From JANJWP01 sp964482035 (lineage in GTDB: Bacteria; Patescibacteriota; Gracilibacteria; BD1-5; UBA2023), in assembly GCA_964482035.1 (NCBI GenBank), contig CAYZVC010000001.1, positions 682,001 to 746,000 on the forward strand: DNA of 64,000 nt, given 5' to 3'. Below the pieces are notes generated by a model that saw nothing but the letters and a program-made list of their open reading frames with translations, was not told the origin of the DNA and did no database searches. Of this stretch, positions 10,276-19,399 are shown one piece after another; position 1 is the stretch's first letter, and each line of letters begins with the position of its first letter. The position numbers and the translations under genes were made by a program.

Positions 10276-10680
10276 ATGTGAAAATTGAAACCGAAGAGCC
10301 GGATATCGGAAAGGCAGGAGCGTGAAAAAGCGCTCCTGCTGGAGCAGTTGGAAAAAACGCCGATCGTTCAGATGGCCTGCGAAAAGACGTGAATCGCCAG
10401 ATCGACGTACTACCGATGGGCGGACGAGGATTCCGAATTTTACTGGAAGTGCCGCGAGTCCCTTAAGAAAGGGATTTCGATGATGAACGACATGGCGGAA
10501 TCGCAACTCCTGCGGAGAGTGAACGAAGGCAACATGACCGCCGTCATTTTCTGGCTCAAATCCAGACATTGCGACTACGGACGACCGGATTTCGGATCGG
10601 CGGACAAGGATGAGCCCCGAAAGCCCACGCAGGAAGAATTGGACCACATCGATTGGGTGCTCGAAGAAATGGGCGAATAA
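10276..10680 (+). CDS. Terminase-small-subunit-like helix-turn-helix protein
   Basis: 134 residues beginning ATG-TGA (Met-Gly) and ending TAA, with a second TGA at 10390. An N-terminal helix-turn-helix (TPIVQMACEKTGIARSTYYRW) is followed by the MTAVIFWLKSRHCDYG segment, close to the TAxxFWLKNRxPxxW signature of small terminase-type HTH proteins. This would recognise packaging-site DNA. It lies four bases after the methyltransferase gene. No large terminase, portal or capsid gene follows, so it is either a remnant or a co-opted DNA-binding protein. Confidence 0.6.
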
Positions 10681-10758
10681 GGATGGTTTTCGATTCGAGA
10701 CTGGACTTCCGAACGGTTCGGTTCATTAGTGTTGGCGTACCAGCTAACCGAAAGAACC

Positions 10759-12177
10759 ATGGCAACGGAGACCGCATACCATCCGGCCGGATATCCGACG
10801 ACCACGACGAGATACCGTCCGAACGACCCGTCCCACTCCCCCGCCCCGGCGGCTTGGGACTCAAGCGCCCGGTATTGCCTCTACGCGAGAAAATCCTCGG
10901 AAGATGACGAACGGCAGGCCTTGTCCATCGATTCGCAGATCGCGGAAATGGCGAGGGTCGCAGAGCGTGACGGGTTGAAAATCGTCGAAATCATCCGGGA
11001 GAGCAAATCCGCGAAGGCTTCCGGAGCGCGGGAAGGGTTCAACAACCTCCTCAGCGGACTCGCGCAGAAGAGGTTCGATTCGGTGCTCGCATGGGCGCCG
11101 GACCGTCTCTCCCGCAATGCCGGGGACCTCGGGTCGGTAGTCGACCTCATGGACCGCTGATGCCTCCGGGAAATCCGGACGAACGGCCAAACCTTCTCGA
11201 ACAACCCGAACGAGAAATTCCTCCTCATGATCCTCTGCTCACAGGCGAAACTCGAGAACGACAACCGGAGCGTCAACGTCTGCCGGGGACTCAGGACAAA
11301 GGCGGCCATCGGGCACTTCCCACACGTCACGCCGCTGGGTTACCTCAACCAGCGGAGCTACGTCCGAAACGGCGGAAGGACGGTATTGGATCCGGAACGC
11401 GCGCCGTTCATCAAGGAGATATTCGAGAAAGCCGCGTATTCAGGCTGGAGCGGCAGGAAAATCCACGACTGGATATTGAAAGAGACGCCGCTCAAAACGA
11501 GGAGCGGAAACGAATTAACGCTGTCGACGGTATACAAGATTCTCAACAATCCCTTCTACTACGGAAAATTCGAGTACCCCAAAGGGAGCGGCAACTGGTG
11601 CGACGGGGATTACGAACCCATCGTCACGAAGAAACTCTTCGATGAGGCGCAGGAGCATCTGGACAGATCGCCCCGATATCGCCCGAGGAACAAGGACTTC
11701 GACTTCACCAAACTCATGAAATGCGGGAACTGTGGGTCGTCCGTTACGGCGCAAGAGAAGTTCAAAAAGATCGCAGGACAGGAAAAACCCAAGAGTTACG
11801 TTTATTACCACTGCGATCGGCACTTGGACAGGAGCTGCAAGGAACCGTCGATCCGTGAAGATATGCTCATCCAACAGTTCGTGGAACTCATTGACCGAAT
11901 CGACATAGACGTGCTAGCGGTATCGGAAAGCCTGAAAGAAGAATTGGCAAGGTTCAATGCGTTCCAATCGCAACTGCTAAAAATCAAATGACAGGATTTG
12001 GCTGAAGGAGGTGAAATCGATTTAAGGGCTTACATGAAGTACATAATTCAAAACGGGAGCAAGGATGAGAAACGTAGCATCTTAACAATGCTACGGCAAG
12101 ATGTCATCCTTAATGGAAAAACAGTCTCCGTATGAGATTTCTGAAAAACAAATTTGATTATCAGAAATGATAAATAA
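10759..12177 (+). CDS. Large serine recombinase (integrase)
   Basis: 472 residues from ATG 10759 (GTG at 10729 possible) to TAA, with TGA at 11158, 11989, 12133 and 12142. Catalytic resolvase domain with YARKS (Ser46 the likely nucleophile) and DRLSRNAGD; then the recombinase domain (GYLNQRS, STVYKILNNPFYYG) and a zinc-ribbon domain (CGNCG, HCDRHLDRSC); then a coiled-coil tail. This is the full domain set of phage-type large serine integrases. It lies at the end of the mobile-gene block and is the likely agent of integration and excision. Confidence 0.9.
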
Positions 12178-12220
12178 TATATATTTATACATATGCATAT
12201 ACATATATAATCCAAGTCCG
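12178..12220 (+). promoter_or_regulatory. AT-rich palindromic promoter region of the methyltransferase
   Basis: A run of alternating A/T with overlapping palindromes (TATGCATA, CATATG) precedes the ATG of the DUF6471-methyltransferase. TTGATT at 12154 and TATATT at about 12178 could serve as -35/-10. It contrasts sharply with the GC-rich surroundings and is a plausible operator for autoregulation. Confidence 0.4.
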
Positions 12221-13690
12221 ATGCCGTCGAAAAAAAACGCCGCTCTCGCAGCTAAAAATTTCCTCAAATCCGAATTGGCCAAAAGGGGAATCACAACGGA
12301 AACCCTAGCTAAGCGATTGGCTGAAAACGGCGTCTTCGAAACGAAAGCCAGCATTGATAATAAAATTAGTCGCGGGACCTTTAGTGCGGCCTTTCTTTTA
12401 CAATGTATGGAAGCCATTGGCTGTTCCAGCATAGAGGCCGCGACTATCAACGATATGTTCAGACACGAGAAAGCCCCTGCTGACGATCAGGTTTTCACCG
12501 ATAAGGACGGAATCCGTTATATCTCCATCCTTGGGGATAGTTCGGATGCCAAGCCCGAGTGAGCGGTAATAAGCCTTTTTTCGGGGGCTGGAGGATTGGA
12601 TATTGGATTGGAGCAGGCCAAGTTCGACAAGACCCTTTGTGTTGAATACGACTCTGATTGCAGATCAACACTGAAATACAACCGACCAGATTGGATAGTT
12701 TTTGAAGAAGGAAAAAAAACCGTAAAGGGGAAAGTCGTCGAAAGGGTACCGTGAGATGTCAGGGCCATTGACCCAAAGGAATTATTAGACGCGGGCGGAT
12801 GGAAGAAATGACAAGTCGCCCTTTTAGTATGAGGAGCGCCTTGCCAACCTTTCAGCAACATTTGAAAGAAACGATGAAAGGACGATCCGAAAAATGGAGA
12901 TCTCTTTCAAGAATTCGTAAGGATGGTCAAAGGCGTATCGCCACAGGCGTTCATATTCGAGAACGTAACTGGCATTACCCAATCCAAACATTCCGATGTG
13001 ATCCAATACATGGTGGATCAGTTTCAGTGACTTGGTTATGGGATCTCTCATGCCATTCTGAATGCGGCAAATTATTGAGTGCCGCAGAAACGAGAGAGAT
13101 TCTTTCTCATAGGAATTAAAGGGGTAGATAAACCTGCTTTCCCCCTTCCAACTCACACAAAAGATAAGAAAACTTGGGAGTCCTTCACGAGGAATCTAAA
13201 TCCAGCGCCCATCATAGTTCCCCGCCCCTGGGTAAGCGTCGATGAGGCGTTCTGAAGAATCTCGAAGCATTTCAAGCGCCGACCAGACTATGCAATCATG
13301 AATCTGTCGGACAAAGTAGTGGGGAGAATGAAATACGTGAAGCAGTGAACGAATTTCAAAGTCATCCCTCTGGAATTGCGTCCAGATTGTTGGAAAAACG
13401 GAAAACACCAGTGAAGCGACACTTTCGGAAGACTCGTTGCCAACCAACCTTCCGTCACGATACGGACCGGTGCATACAACCCAAGCAAAGGCAGGTATAT
13501 ACACCCGCACGAAGACCGCGGACTAAATACCGTCGAGTTATCGGCACTACAAACTTTTCCAGAAGACTGGATTTTTCAATCCAGCAAAGGCAAGCCTACA
13601 TTAACCAGCACAGGGAAGCAGATTGGCAATGCGGTACCGTGTGGTTTAGCAAAAGCCCTTGGCCTGGCGATTAAAAAACAGATGCCTTAG
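12221..13690 (+). CDS. DUF6471 domain fused to C5-cytosine DNA methyltransferase
   Basis: 489 residues, ATG to TAG, with eleven TGA codons. Residues ~8-70 resemble DUF6471 (AKNFLKSELAKRGIT, NKISRGTFSAAFLLQCMEAIGC). A TGA at residue 114 joins this to a complete C5 methyltransferase: motif I SLFSGAGGLDIG, catalytic GGAPCQPFS, ENV, and motif X QIGNAVP. In the catalytic loop FSNIGKKRGKDDP both glycines, conserved in the family, are TGA. It methylates cytosine, protecting DNA from the convergent endonuclease. Its stop overlaps the stop of that gene. The DUF6471 part may be a DNA-binding autoregulator, as N-terminal extensions are in some other C5 methyltransferases (inference). Confidence 0.88.
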
Positions 13691-14658
13691 AGGATTTGTT
13701 GAAATACCTCCCTAGCTGATGCAAGCGAATCTATACAAAATGCGTCGTCGACTGCCGCCATTGGGGTGGTCGACACAGTCGTTATTGAGTGCGTCGCAAC
13801 TGTCTTCAAACCAGTCCTATCGGCTTCTGATATATTGGTGGAAATAGCGTAATATTTGATTCACTTTGGATCAATTATCCATTCGCGAGTCTGCATATGG
13901 ACATACATGGCCTTCATCAGACTTCATTCGTGGGATATTTGTAATCTCCTATCTGGACGCAAGCTGGTCTTGACGGAGAAATACCCGACAAGGTCATCCA
14001 AGTCACATGAATCAACCATTATTTCATGTGCCTTCTCCAGTTTTTGTAAAATATCTGGCGTTACTGATGTTACGGGATTCAGATCCAACCCTGCAGAATT
14101 TGCTCGTTCAAAGAATCGGGTGCCATCAAATATAACAAAGTCAGGATTCGAGGTCACAAGTTCCACGCCTAAAGTCGATAGTTTAGCTCTTAGATCTGCA
14201 ATGTACTCAGTTCTTTTCGATCCATAAAAAGAGTAGGCATTAAACTGACTTACGTTTGGCAATAAAAGCGCAATGTTCGAAATGCTTTCAGTGCCCAGGC
14301 TTTCGACGAAACGATTCCAAGCTGCCGATGCAAGCAACCATTCATACCAGTCTCCGTGGCAATTACTCAATGACCCTCAGGTTGTTTCAGGAGCCTGCGC
14401 TCTCACCCCTTCATCCAATTCCTTCAACAGTCCTGACAATGACTTATCCAAGGGTGGTAAAACCCCTCCGAGCAATCAACAAAATGCTACATCTTTTTTT
14501 ATAGCGAGCTTTCAGTCTTTTGTCATGCCCGTAAATGATACGGAAGATTCCCTAATAGCTGGAAATTCTCATGCTATCAAGGATTCCAAGGCGGTTTCAG
14601 TAACCGGAACTACAGGTGAAACCTCTTCCTCCATTGGCTTAACTTTGGGATTGTTCAT
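13687..14658 (-). CDS. Type II restriction endonuclease, Cfr10I/Bse634I-like
   Basis: 323 residues, ATG 14658 to TAA, using six TGA codons. The C-terminal half carries the family motif PD-x56-KxS-x11-E: Pro172-Asp173 (SNPDFVIF), Lys230-Thr-Ser232 (FSVKTSLRPDRR) and Glu244 (ISHEG), where the Gly after Glu244 is a TGA. The N-terminal WYEWLLASAAWNRF segment also suits the family. Cfr10I and Bse634I cut R^CCGGY and NgoMIV cuts G^CCGGC, so a CCGG-core target is likely, though not proven. Tail-to-tail with the C5 methyltransferase; the stop codons overlap. Together they form a complete restriction-modification system written in the recoded code. Confidence 0.85.
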
Positions 14659-14733
14659 GAATGCGGATTATTTCCCGGAAGGATATCGTTCTTATATAGA
14701 AATGCAATCATGGCACATCTGCGGGGTTGCGAG

Positions 14734-14771
14734 AAAAATGAAAAACGCCCCTTCTGGGGCGTTTTTCATTT
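14734..14771. terminator. Bidirectional terminator
   Basis: AAAAACGCCCC-TTCT-GGGGCGTTTTT, flanked by further complementary A/T. It separates the start region of the endonuclease gene from the tRNA-Gln gene and would stop the tRNA transcript on the minus strand. Confidence 0.85.
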
Positions 14772-14816
14772 TTCATGTAATTCGCAACCACTATGGTCAG
14801 CGAGCTCGGTTTTCTA

Positions 14817-14891
14817 TGGCTGGGGATGAGGGATTCGAACCCCCGAATGGCGGATTCAGAGTCCGCTGCCTTACCACTTGGCGAATCCCCA
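14817..14891 (-). tRNA. tRNA-Gln (CUG anticodon), CCA encoded
   Basis: 75 bases. Acceptor arms TGGGGAT / ATCCCCA with discriminator G and encoded CCA; D arm with GGTAAGG; anticodon loop CTCTGAA giving anticodon CTG; T arm with the GGTTCGAATC loop. It closely resembles bacterial glnV. It marks the edge between the accessory island (toward lower coordinates, beyond the tRNA 3' end) and the backbone. No second copy of the 3' end was noticed in the window. Confidence 0.96.
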
Positions 14892-14913
14892 ATGAATTCG
14901 ACGTGCGCCGGGG

Positions 14914-14941
14914 ATAATATAGAAAATACGCTCCGGTGCAA
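14914..14941 (-). promoter_or_regulatory. Promoter of tRNA-Gln
   Basis: On the minus strand: TTGCAC, 16 bases, TATTAT, about 22 bases upstream of the mature 5' end. Confidence 0.7.
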
Positions 14942-14952
14942 ATCAAAAATGC

Positions 14953-15534
14953 TTAAAAGTCGGGCTCGTCCTTATGCAGATGGTGGCGCAAAGCCATGGT
15001 TCGGACGCTCTTCGACGGCGGAATCATGATGGCCTTCGCGAGCACGTACGAGAACCGTACCGACTTCCTCACGCCGTTCACCACGGTTTCGAATTCGACG
15101 TATTCCGGCTTCGCGCCGTTCGCCGCCTGCATTCCCCATGCGGCTTCGAAGTCCTCGTAATTCATTTCGAGTTCCGATTTGGGACGGAGAACCTCCGTAG
15201 TTTCCGAAGGCTGGAAATCGAAAAGCGCAGTCTGCTGGGGCTCGATGAGTTTCGCCGCGGCGTCCGCGACTTTTACCGCGACTGTCGAAACCTCAGTGAC
15301 CTTCGCGGAATCGGCGAGCGAACGGATTTTGGCGAGGGTCATCGAAGGCGCGACCGAAGTGCTGAAAAATTTCTTCGCGAGCATCGCGTGGATCTGCGTG
15401 GGATTGAACTGCCCCTGGTCGTCGAGCTCGTCGTACGCCGCGTCGTATTCCACGAGGAAATCCCTGGCCCATTCGGGCGTATGTGCTGTGGGGTTCTCTG
15501 GAATCGGCATGACCGGAAAATAGGTTTTCCACAT
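14953..15534 (-). CDS. Hypothetical protein
   Basis: 193 residues, no TGA, ATG 15534 to TAA (an internal ATG at 15510 would remove eight residues and leaves a better leader). Helical N-terminal half with ARDFLVEYDAAYDELDDQG and a Pro/Thr-rich beginning; the C-terminal half is mixed and ends with a His-rich HHLHKDEPDF. No family recognised. Absence of TGA and GC-rich codon use match the conserved backbone rather than the island. It is convergent with the tRNA region and divergent from the small membrane protein gene. Confidence 0.6.
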   Translation of the reverse strand: MWKTYFPVMPIPENPTAHTPEWARDFLVEYDAAYDELDDQGQFNPTQIHAMLAKKFFSTSVAPSMTLAKIRSLADSAKVTEVSTVAVKVADAAAKLIEPQQTALFDFQPSETTEVLRPKSELEMNYEDFEAAWGMQAANGAKPEYVEFETVVNGVRKSVRFSYVLAKAIMIPPSKSVRTMALRHHLHKDEPDF

Positions 15535-15581
15535 ATTACCACATGAGGTTAAAAATAATCAAATCCTCGCGTTTTTTCAGG

Positions 15582-15609
15582 TTGCTCCGCCCGTGGCAAC
15601 CCGTATACT
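15582..15609 (+). promoter_or_regulatory. Promoter of the 15632 membrane protein / S41 protease unit
   Basis: TTGCTC, 16 bases, TATACT, with the first ATG 23 bases after the -10 hexamer. Confidence 0.7.
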
Positions 15610-15631
15610 ATGCGCCGTAATCCCACTTTCG

Positions 15632-15937
15632 ATGTTCGTAAAAATCATCTATTTCCTCTTTTTCGTCCCACTCGGGGTCGCCGTCCTGAAATACCGGAAA
15701 AACGTCTACGAATGGACCGGCCAATGGTATTGGGCCGAAAAATGGCTCTGACGCTGAGGTACCGTGGTCGTCATCATCCTTACCGGATTGGCCATGATTT
15801 TCTTCTGAGTCGGATACCCGCTCTGAGCCTTCGAAGGACTCAGGGGTGGAAACGGCCCCATCGGCACTCCTCCGGGTCTCGAAGGAAGCCAATCCCCCAC
15901 CGGCCAAGACGCTCCCGCGGACGCCGGACAGCAATAA
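15632..15937 (+). CDS. Small two-TM membrane protein
   Basis: 101 residues, ATG to TAA, with four TGA glycines. Two hydrophobic helices (MFVKIIYFLFFVPLGVAVL and VVVIILTGLAMIFFGVGYPL) are separated by a short positively charged, Trp-rich loop (WTGQWYWAEKWLGRGG). The tail is Gly/Pro/Gln-rich and likely extracytoplasmic. In the standard code this gene would appear as fragments. It ends 22 bases before the S41 protease and shares its promoter. Function unknown; a membrane partner of the protease is possible from context. Confidence 0.7.
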
Positions 15938-15959
15938 TCCGATCCCCTTCATTTCTTCC

Positions 15960-17543
15960 ATGCGCTTTTCCTTTAAAAAAACCGTAGCGGCGTTCGCAGT
16001 CTTCGCGACGCTTTTTCCGTACGCCCTTCCGCAAACCTCCGCCGAAGCCGCGACCGGAACCGCCATCACGGTCAAGCCGACCCCGCTTTCCAAGTATTCC
16101 TACCTCGACCGTTCCAAGACGATGACGGTAAAGGAATTCTTCACCATCGCGTTCAACGTTCTCGCCGAATACGAAAACGTTCCCAAGTCGAGCAAATACG
16201 TCAAACTCGAATACCTCAACGTCGCGCCGGACACCGCCTTTTACGCAGCAATGCAGAAGGGCGTCTATCTCAACCTCGTAGAGAACTCCAAAACCTCCGT
16301 ACCGGTTCGCAAGACCGCTACCGAAGGCATGTTCGCCAAGGTCATCGAACGCCTCACCGGACAGACCGTCGCGGTCGTTCCGGGCAAAGCGCTCACCTAC
16401 GGCGCGCTCTTCGACACCATTTCCGACCTCTATTCCCAAGAGGATACGACGGCTTCGGACGGAGTCGACAAGGCGTCCAACTACGCCATCCTCAACGACG
16501 CGTATCTCAAGCTCCGCAACGAGTATTACGACGCTTCCAAGGTCGAAGAGACCGAACTCCTCCGCGGAGCCATCACCGGAATGACGGAAGCCACCGGCGA
16601 CAAGCATACCGTCTACTTCCCCCCTACCGAAAGCAAGGAGTTCCAAGACGAACTCTCCGGCGAACTCGAAGGCATCGGCGCGTACGTCGACATGGCCGTT
16701 CCGGGAGTGCTCACCGTCGTTTCCCCGCTCGTTGGTTCCCCCGCCGAAAAAATCGGGCTCAAGGGCGGCGACGTCATCACCAAGATCGACGACCTCGCGG
16801 TAACCGCCGAAGTTTCGCTCGAATACGCGGTTTCCAAAATCAAGGGCAAAGCCGGAACGAACGTCGTCGTCCACGTGAAGCGCGGAAATGAAAACCTCGT
16901 CTTCACGGTCACGCGCGCCAAGATCGAAATCAAGTACGTCGAATACAAGAAGCTCGCGTCCGGAGTTCCGTATATCAAGATTTCGATGTTCGGCGACGGC
17001 ACCCTCAAGGGCTTTGCCGAAGCCGCGACCTGGATCAAGAAGAACGGTACCGACACCGATAAGCTTATCATCGACCTCCGCAACGACCCGGGAGGAAGTC
17101 TCGACGAAGTCGCGGGCATCCTTTCGTACTTCGTACCGAAAGGCGAAGCGGTCGTGAAAATCCGCTACCGCGATTCCAAAGACCAGATCGTCAGCGCCGG
17201 CTCCGACGCCCCGCTCTCGGGACGCAAGATCGCCATCCTCGTGAACGGCGGCTCCGCTTCCGCTTCCGAAATCATGGCGGGTACCATCAAAGACTACCTC
17301 CCCAAAACGGTCATCGTGGGCGAGAAATCCTACGGCAAGGGTTCGGTACAGAACTTCGTCCCCTACCCGGACGGTTCGAGCATCAAGTACACCATCGCCA
17401 AGTGGTTCACCGGCAAGACCGAAATCGGCATCGACGGCACGGGCATTACCCCGGACGTCGTCGTCCAAACCGAAACCGGTTCGCTCGTTACGGGCGACAA
17501 GGTTCTCGAAAAAGCCGAGGAAGCGCTCAAAAACGTCCGCTAA
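15960..17543 (+). CDS. S41 carboxyl-terminal processing protease (CtpA-like)
   Basis: 527 residues, ATG to TAA, no TGA. An N-terminal signal peptide (KKTVAAFAVFATLFPYALPQTSAEA) is followed by a region of ~200 residues resembling a peptidoglycan-binding or SLH-like N-terminus. Next comes a PDZ domain (VVSPLVGSPAEKIGLKGGD) and an S41 catalytic domain with DLRNDPGG, the catalytic Ser in NGGSASASEIMAG and the Lys in EKSYGKGS. It cleaves C-terminal tails of exported proteins outside the membrane. Larger than minimal Ctp (~400 aa) because of the N-terminal extension. Followed by a strong terminator. Confidence 0.92.
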   Translation: MRFSFKKTVAAFAVFATLFPYALPQTSAEAATGTAITVKPTPLSKYSYLDRSKTMTVKEFFTIAFNVLAEYENVPKSSKYVKLEYLNVAPDTAFYAAMQKGVYLNLVENSKTSVPVRKTATEGMFAKVIERLTGQTVAVVPGKALTYGALFDTISDLYSQEDTTASDGVDKASNYAILNDAYLKLRNEYYDASKVEETELLRGAITGMTEATGDKHTVYFPPTESKEFQDELSGELEGIGAYVDMAVPGVLTVVSPLVGSPAEKIGLKGGDVITKIDDLAVTAEVSLEYAVSKIKGKAGTNVVVHVKRGNENLVFTVTRAKIEIKYVEYKKLASGVPYIKISMFGDGTLKGFAEAATWIKKNGTDTDKLIIDLRNDPGGSLDEVAGILSYFVPKGEAVVKIRYRDSKDQIVSAGSDAPLSGRKIAILVNGGSASASEIMAGTIKDYLPKTVIVGEKSYGKGSVQNFVPYPDGSSIKYTIAKWFTGKTEIGIDGTGITPDVVVQTETGSLVTGDKVLEKAEEALKNVR

Positions 17544-17554
17544 TTGCATTTGGA

Positions 17555-17590
17555 AATATCCCCCGTATCATACGGGGGATATTTTTCTTT
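17555..17590 (+). terminator. Terminator after the S41 protease
   Basis: ATCCCCCGTA-TCA-TACGGGGGAT stem followed by ATTTTTCTTTTT. Confidence 0.85.
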
Positions 17591-17597
17591 TTCGAGC

Positions 17598-18167
17598 ATG
17601 AAAGCCCCGTATCTGAAAAAACTCGCTCTCGGCGCTACTGCCGGACTCGGTTTCGGCATGGCGATTCTCGCCGTCGGAATCGCGTACGCCACGTATTCGG
17701 GTCTCACCGCCTCCACCGGCGAAACCCTCACGAAGGACAAGTGGAACGAAATGTTGCAATACACCGTCCCTCCGGGAGCGGTAATGGCGTTCAACCTCAC
17801 GACGTGTCCGACGAACTGGAGCGAAGCCGACGGAGGAGGCGGAAGGCCGAATTTGCGCGGACAGTTCATTCGCGGTTTGAACTCCACCGCCACGGGGATA
17901 GACAAATGACGAACTCTCTGAAGTTGGCAAAAAGGCTCGCTGAACATGAACGATGACGGAAACGGGCTCAACGGACTCGCTACTTCCCACTGATCGATGA
18001 CATGAGCCCTCGGCTATGACCCGGTAACCCTTACGGATTATCCCAGCCGATGACATTCCTTGGTAAGTTCGACACCGGGATACGAGGATTACTACAATGC
18101 CTATCCGGAATACTGGGGCATAACACGCCCCACGAACATCGCCCTCCTCTACTGCGTGAAGAACTAA
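17598..18167 (+). CDS. Membrane-anchored tail-collar-like surface protein 1
   Basis: 189 residues, ATG to TAA, with five TGA glycines. A hydrophobic N-terminal anchor (LALGATAGLGFGMAILAVGIAYATY) precedes a conserved segment TLTKDKWNEMLQYTVPPGA. The rest resembles the tail-collar/tip fold: FN-x-TTCPTNW, LRGQFIRG and the ending RPTNIALLYCVKN. Paralogues at 20760 and 21333 share this plan, the first with the same KDKWNEMLQY block. Collar-like C-termini usually end trimeric phage fibres; here a membrane-anchored form suggests a cell-surface fibre or adhesin. Its ATG lies within reach of the preceding terminator, so its promoter is unclear. Confidence 0.75.
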
Positions 18168-18169
18168 AA

Positions 18170-18197
18170 AACGCCCCGGTTCGTCCGGGGCGTTTTC
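18170..18197 (+). terminator. Terminator of surface protein 1
   Basis: ACGCCCCGG-TTCG-TCCGGGGCGTTTT hairpin preceded by AAAAA; usable for both the + gene and the converging exonuclease gene. Confidence 0.88.
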
Positions 18198-18201
18198 GTA
18201 T

Positions 18202-19389
18202 CTAGAAGAGGCTTCCTTGCAGCTCTTCCACGCTTATCTGCCCGTCGTCGAGATACCGGTATACGGCACGGAGGTCGGATTTCACGTCGAAGCCCCGGAT
18301 GGTAACCCCCGAAGCGAGCAAATCCCGGAGAAACGGCGCGAGCGTGAGGTTTTTCGAGCGGAACGCACGGTACTTTCCATCGATTCCGATGACGAACCCC
18401 GCGAAGTTCCCCTTCTCTTGAAAAGCCGAGAACGTGCACGACCGAACCTCGCCCACTTCGGACATGAGCGCGTCGACCACGGCTTGATCCGTGACTTCTT
18501 CGAAACCGGTTTCGAGATTGGTGACGTCGCGCATGACCACGTCGCGCTTCGGAAGGAGCGACTTGAACCCCAAGCGGTGGAAGAACGCTTCCGCCTCCGG
18601 CGTAAGGAACGGGCGCGAGGCGAACTTAGCCGCTTCGAGGTCGAGCTCGACCGGCACGTTCACGTCGATGGACGCGAGCGTCTTGGAGAGAAACGCGACT
18701 TCGCGGGAGTTTTCGAGGGTTTCGCGAGCTTTTCCCGTGATTTGGTCGAGGTTCTCGTAGATCGATTCGAGCGAACCGAACTGCGTGATGAGCGCTTCGG
18801 CTTTTTTCGGACCGAACCCCGGAATTCCCGGAATGTTGTCCGAGGCGTCGCCGACGATGGCGAGGTAGTCGACCACGCGCTCCGGCGGAACGCCGAACTT
18901 TTCGATCGCCTCCTTGCGGCGGGCGACGACGCGTTTCATCGTGTCGTACACCGCGACGTTTTCTCCGACGAATTGGTAGAGGTCCTTGTCACCGGAAACG
19001 ATGTACACCGAATTGTCCGCGTCTTTGCCGAACTTCGTGGCGAAGGTGCCGATGATGTCGTCGGCTTCGAAACCCGCGAGGGCGAGGGTGGGAATCCCAA
19101 GGGACGCGAAGAGTTCGTAGAGGAGCGGCTCCTGCGAACGGAGGTCGTCCGGCATGCGGTCGCGCGTGGCCTTGTATTCGGCGTAGATTTCCGAACGGAA
19201 AGTCGGGCCGCGCGAGTCCATGACCAATGCCAGGCAATCGGGTTTTTCGGATTCGTGGAAGCCGGCGATCATCTTGGCGACGCCGTACACCGCGTTTACC
19301 GGATTCCCTTCCGGGTCGGTAAAAGGCGGAACCGCATAGAAGCAGCGGTAGAAGAGGTTGTATCCGTCGAGGAGGAATATCCGGCGCAT
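18202..19389 (-). CDS. PolA-type 5'-3' exonuclease without polymerase domain
   Basis: 395 residues, ATG to TAG, no TGA. Residues 1-~290 are the complete flap-nuclease domain of DNA polymerase I (LLDGYNLFYRCF, AGFEADDIIGTFA, VSGDKDLYQFV, YLAIVGDASDNIPGIPGFGPKKA). The remaining ~100 residues look like the beginning of the degenerate 3'-5' exonuclease domain (FVIGIDGKYRAF, IRGFDVKSDLRAVYRYLDD). The protein then stops and no polymerase domain follows in the window. It should remove RNA primers and flaps; gap filling would need another polymerase or a separately encoded Klenow part. Confidence 0.88.
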   Translation of the reverse strand: MRRIFLLDGYNLFYRCFYAVPPFTDPEGNPVNAVYGVAKMIAGFHESEKPDCLALVMDSRGPTFRSEIYAEYKATRDRMPDDLRSQEPLLYELFASLGIPTLALAGFEADDIIGTFATKFGKDADNSVYIVSGDKDLYQFVGENVAVYDTMKRVVARRKEAIEKFGVPPERVVDYLAIVGDASDNIPGIPGFGPKKAEALITQFGSLESIYENLDQITGKARETLENSREVAFLSKTLASIDVNVPVELDLEAAKFASRPFLTPEAEAFFHRLGFKSLLPKRDVVMRDVTNLETGFEEVTDQAVVDALMSEVGEVRSCTFSAFQEKGNFAGFVIGIDGKYRAFRSKNLTLAPFLRDLLASGVTIRGFDVKSDLRAVYRYLDDGQISVEELQGSLF

Positions 19390-19399
19390 CGTTTCGAAG

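Noticed and set aside
10276..10680. Intact prophage
   Set aside because: Only a small-terminase-like gene is present; no large terminase, portal, capsid, tail or lysis gene was found in the window.
12857..12871. TGA as tryptophan (code 4)
   Set aside because: TGG is used normally for Trp, and the TGA columns in RadA, C5 methyltransferase, DHHA1 and amidotransferase motifs call for glycine.
17598..18167. Type IV pilin for the collar-like proteins
   Set aside because: The N-terminal hydrophobic segment lacks the G-F-T-L-x-E prepilin cleavage motif that is clear in the 42652 and 44687 proteins.
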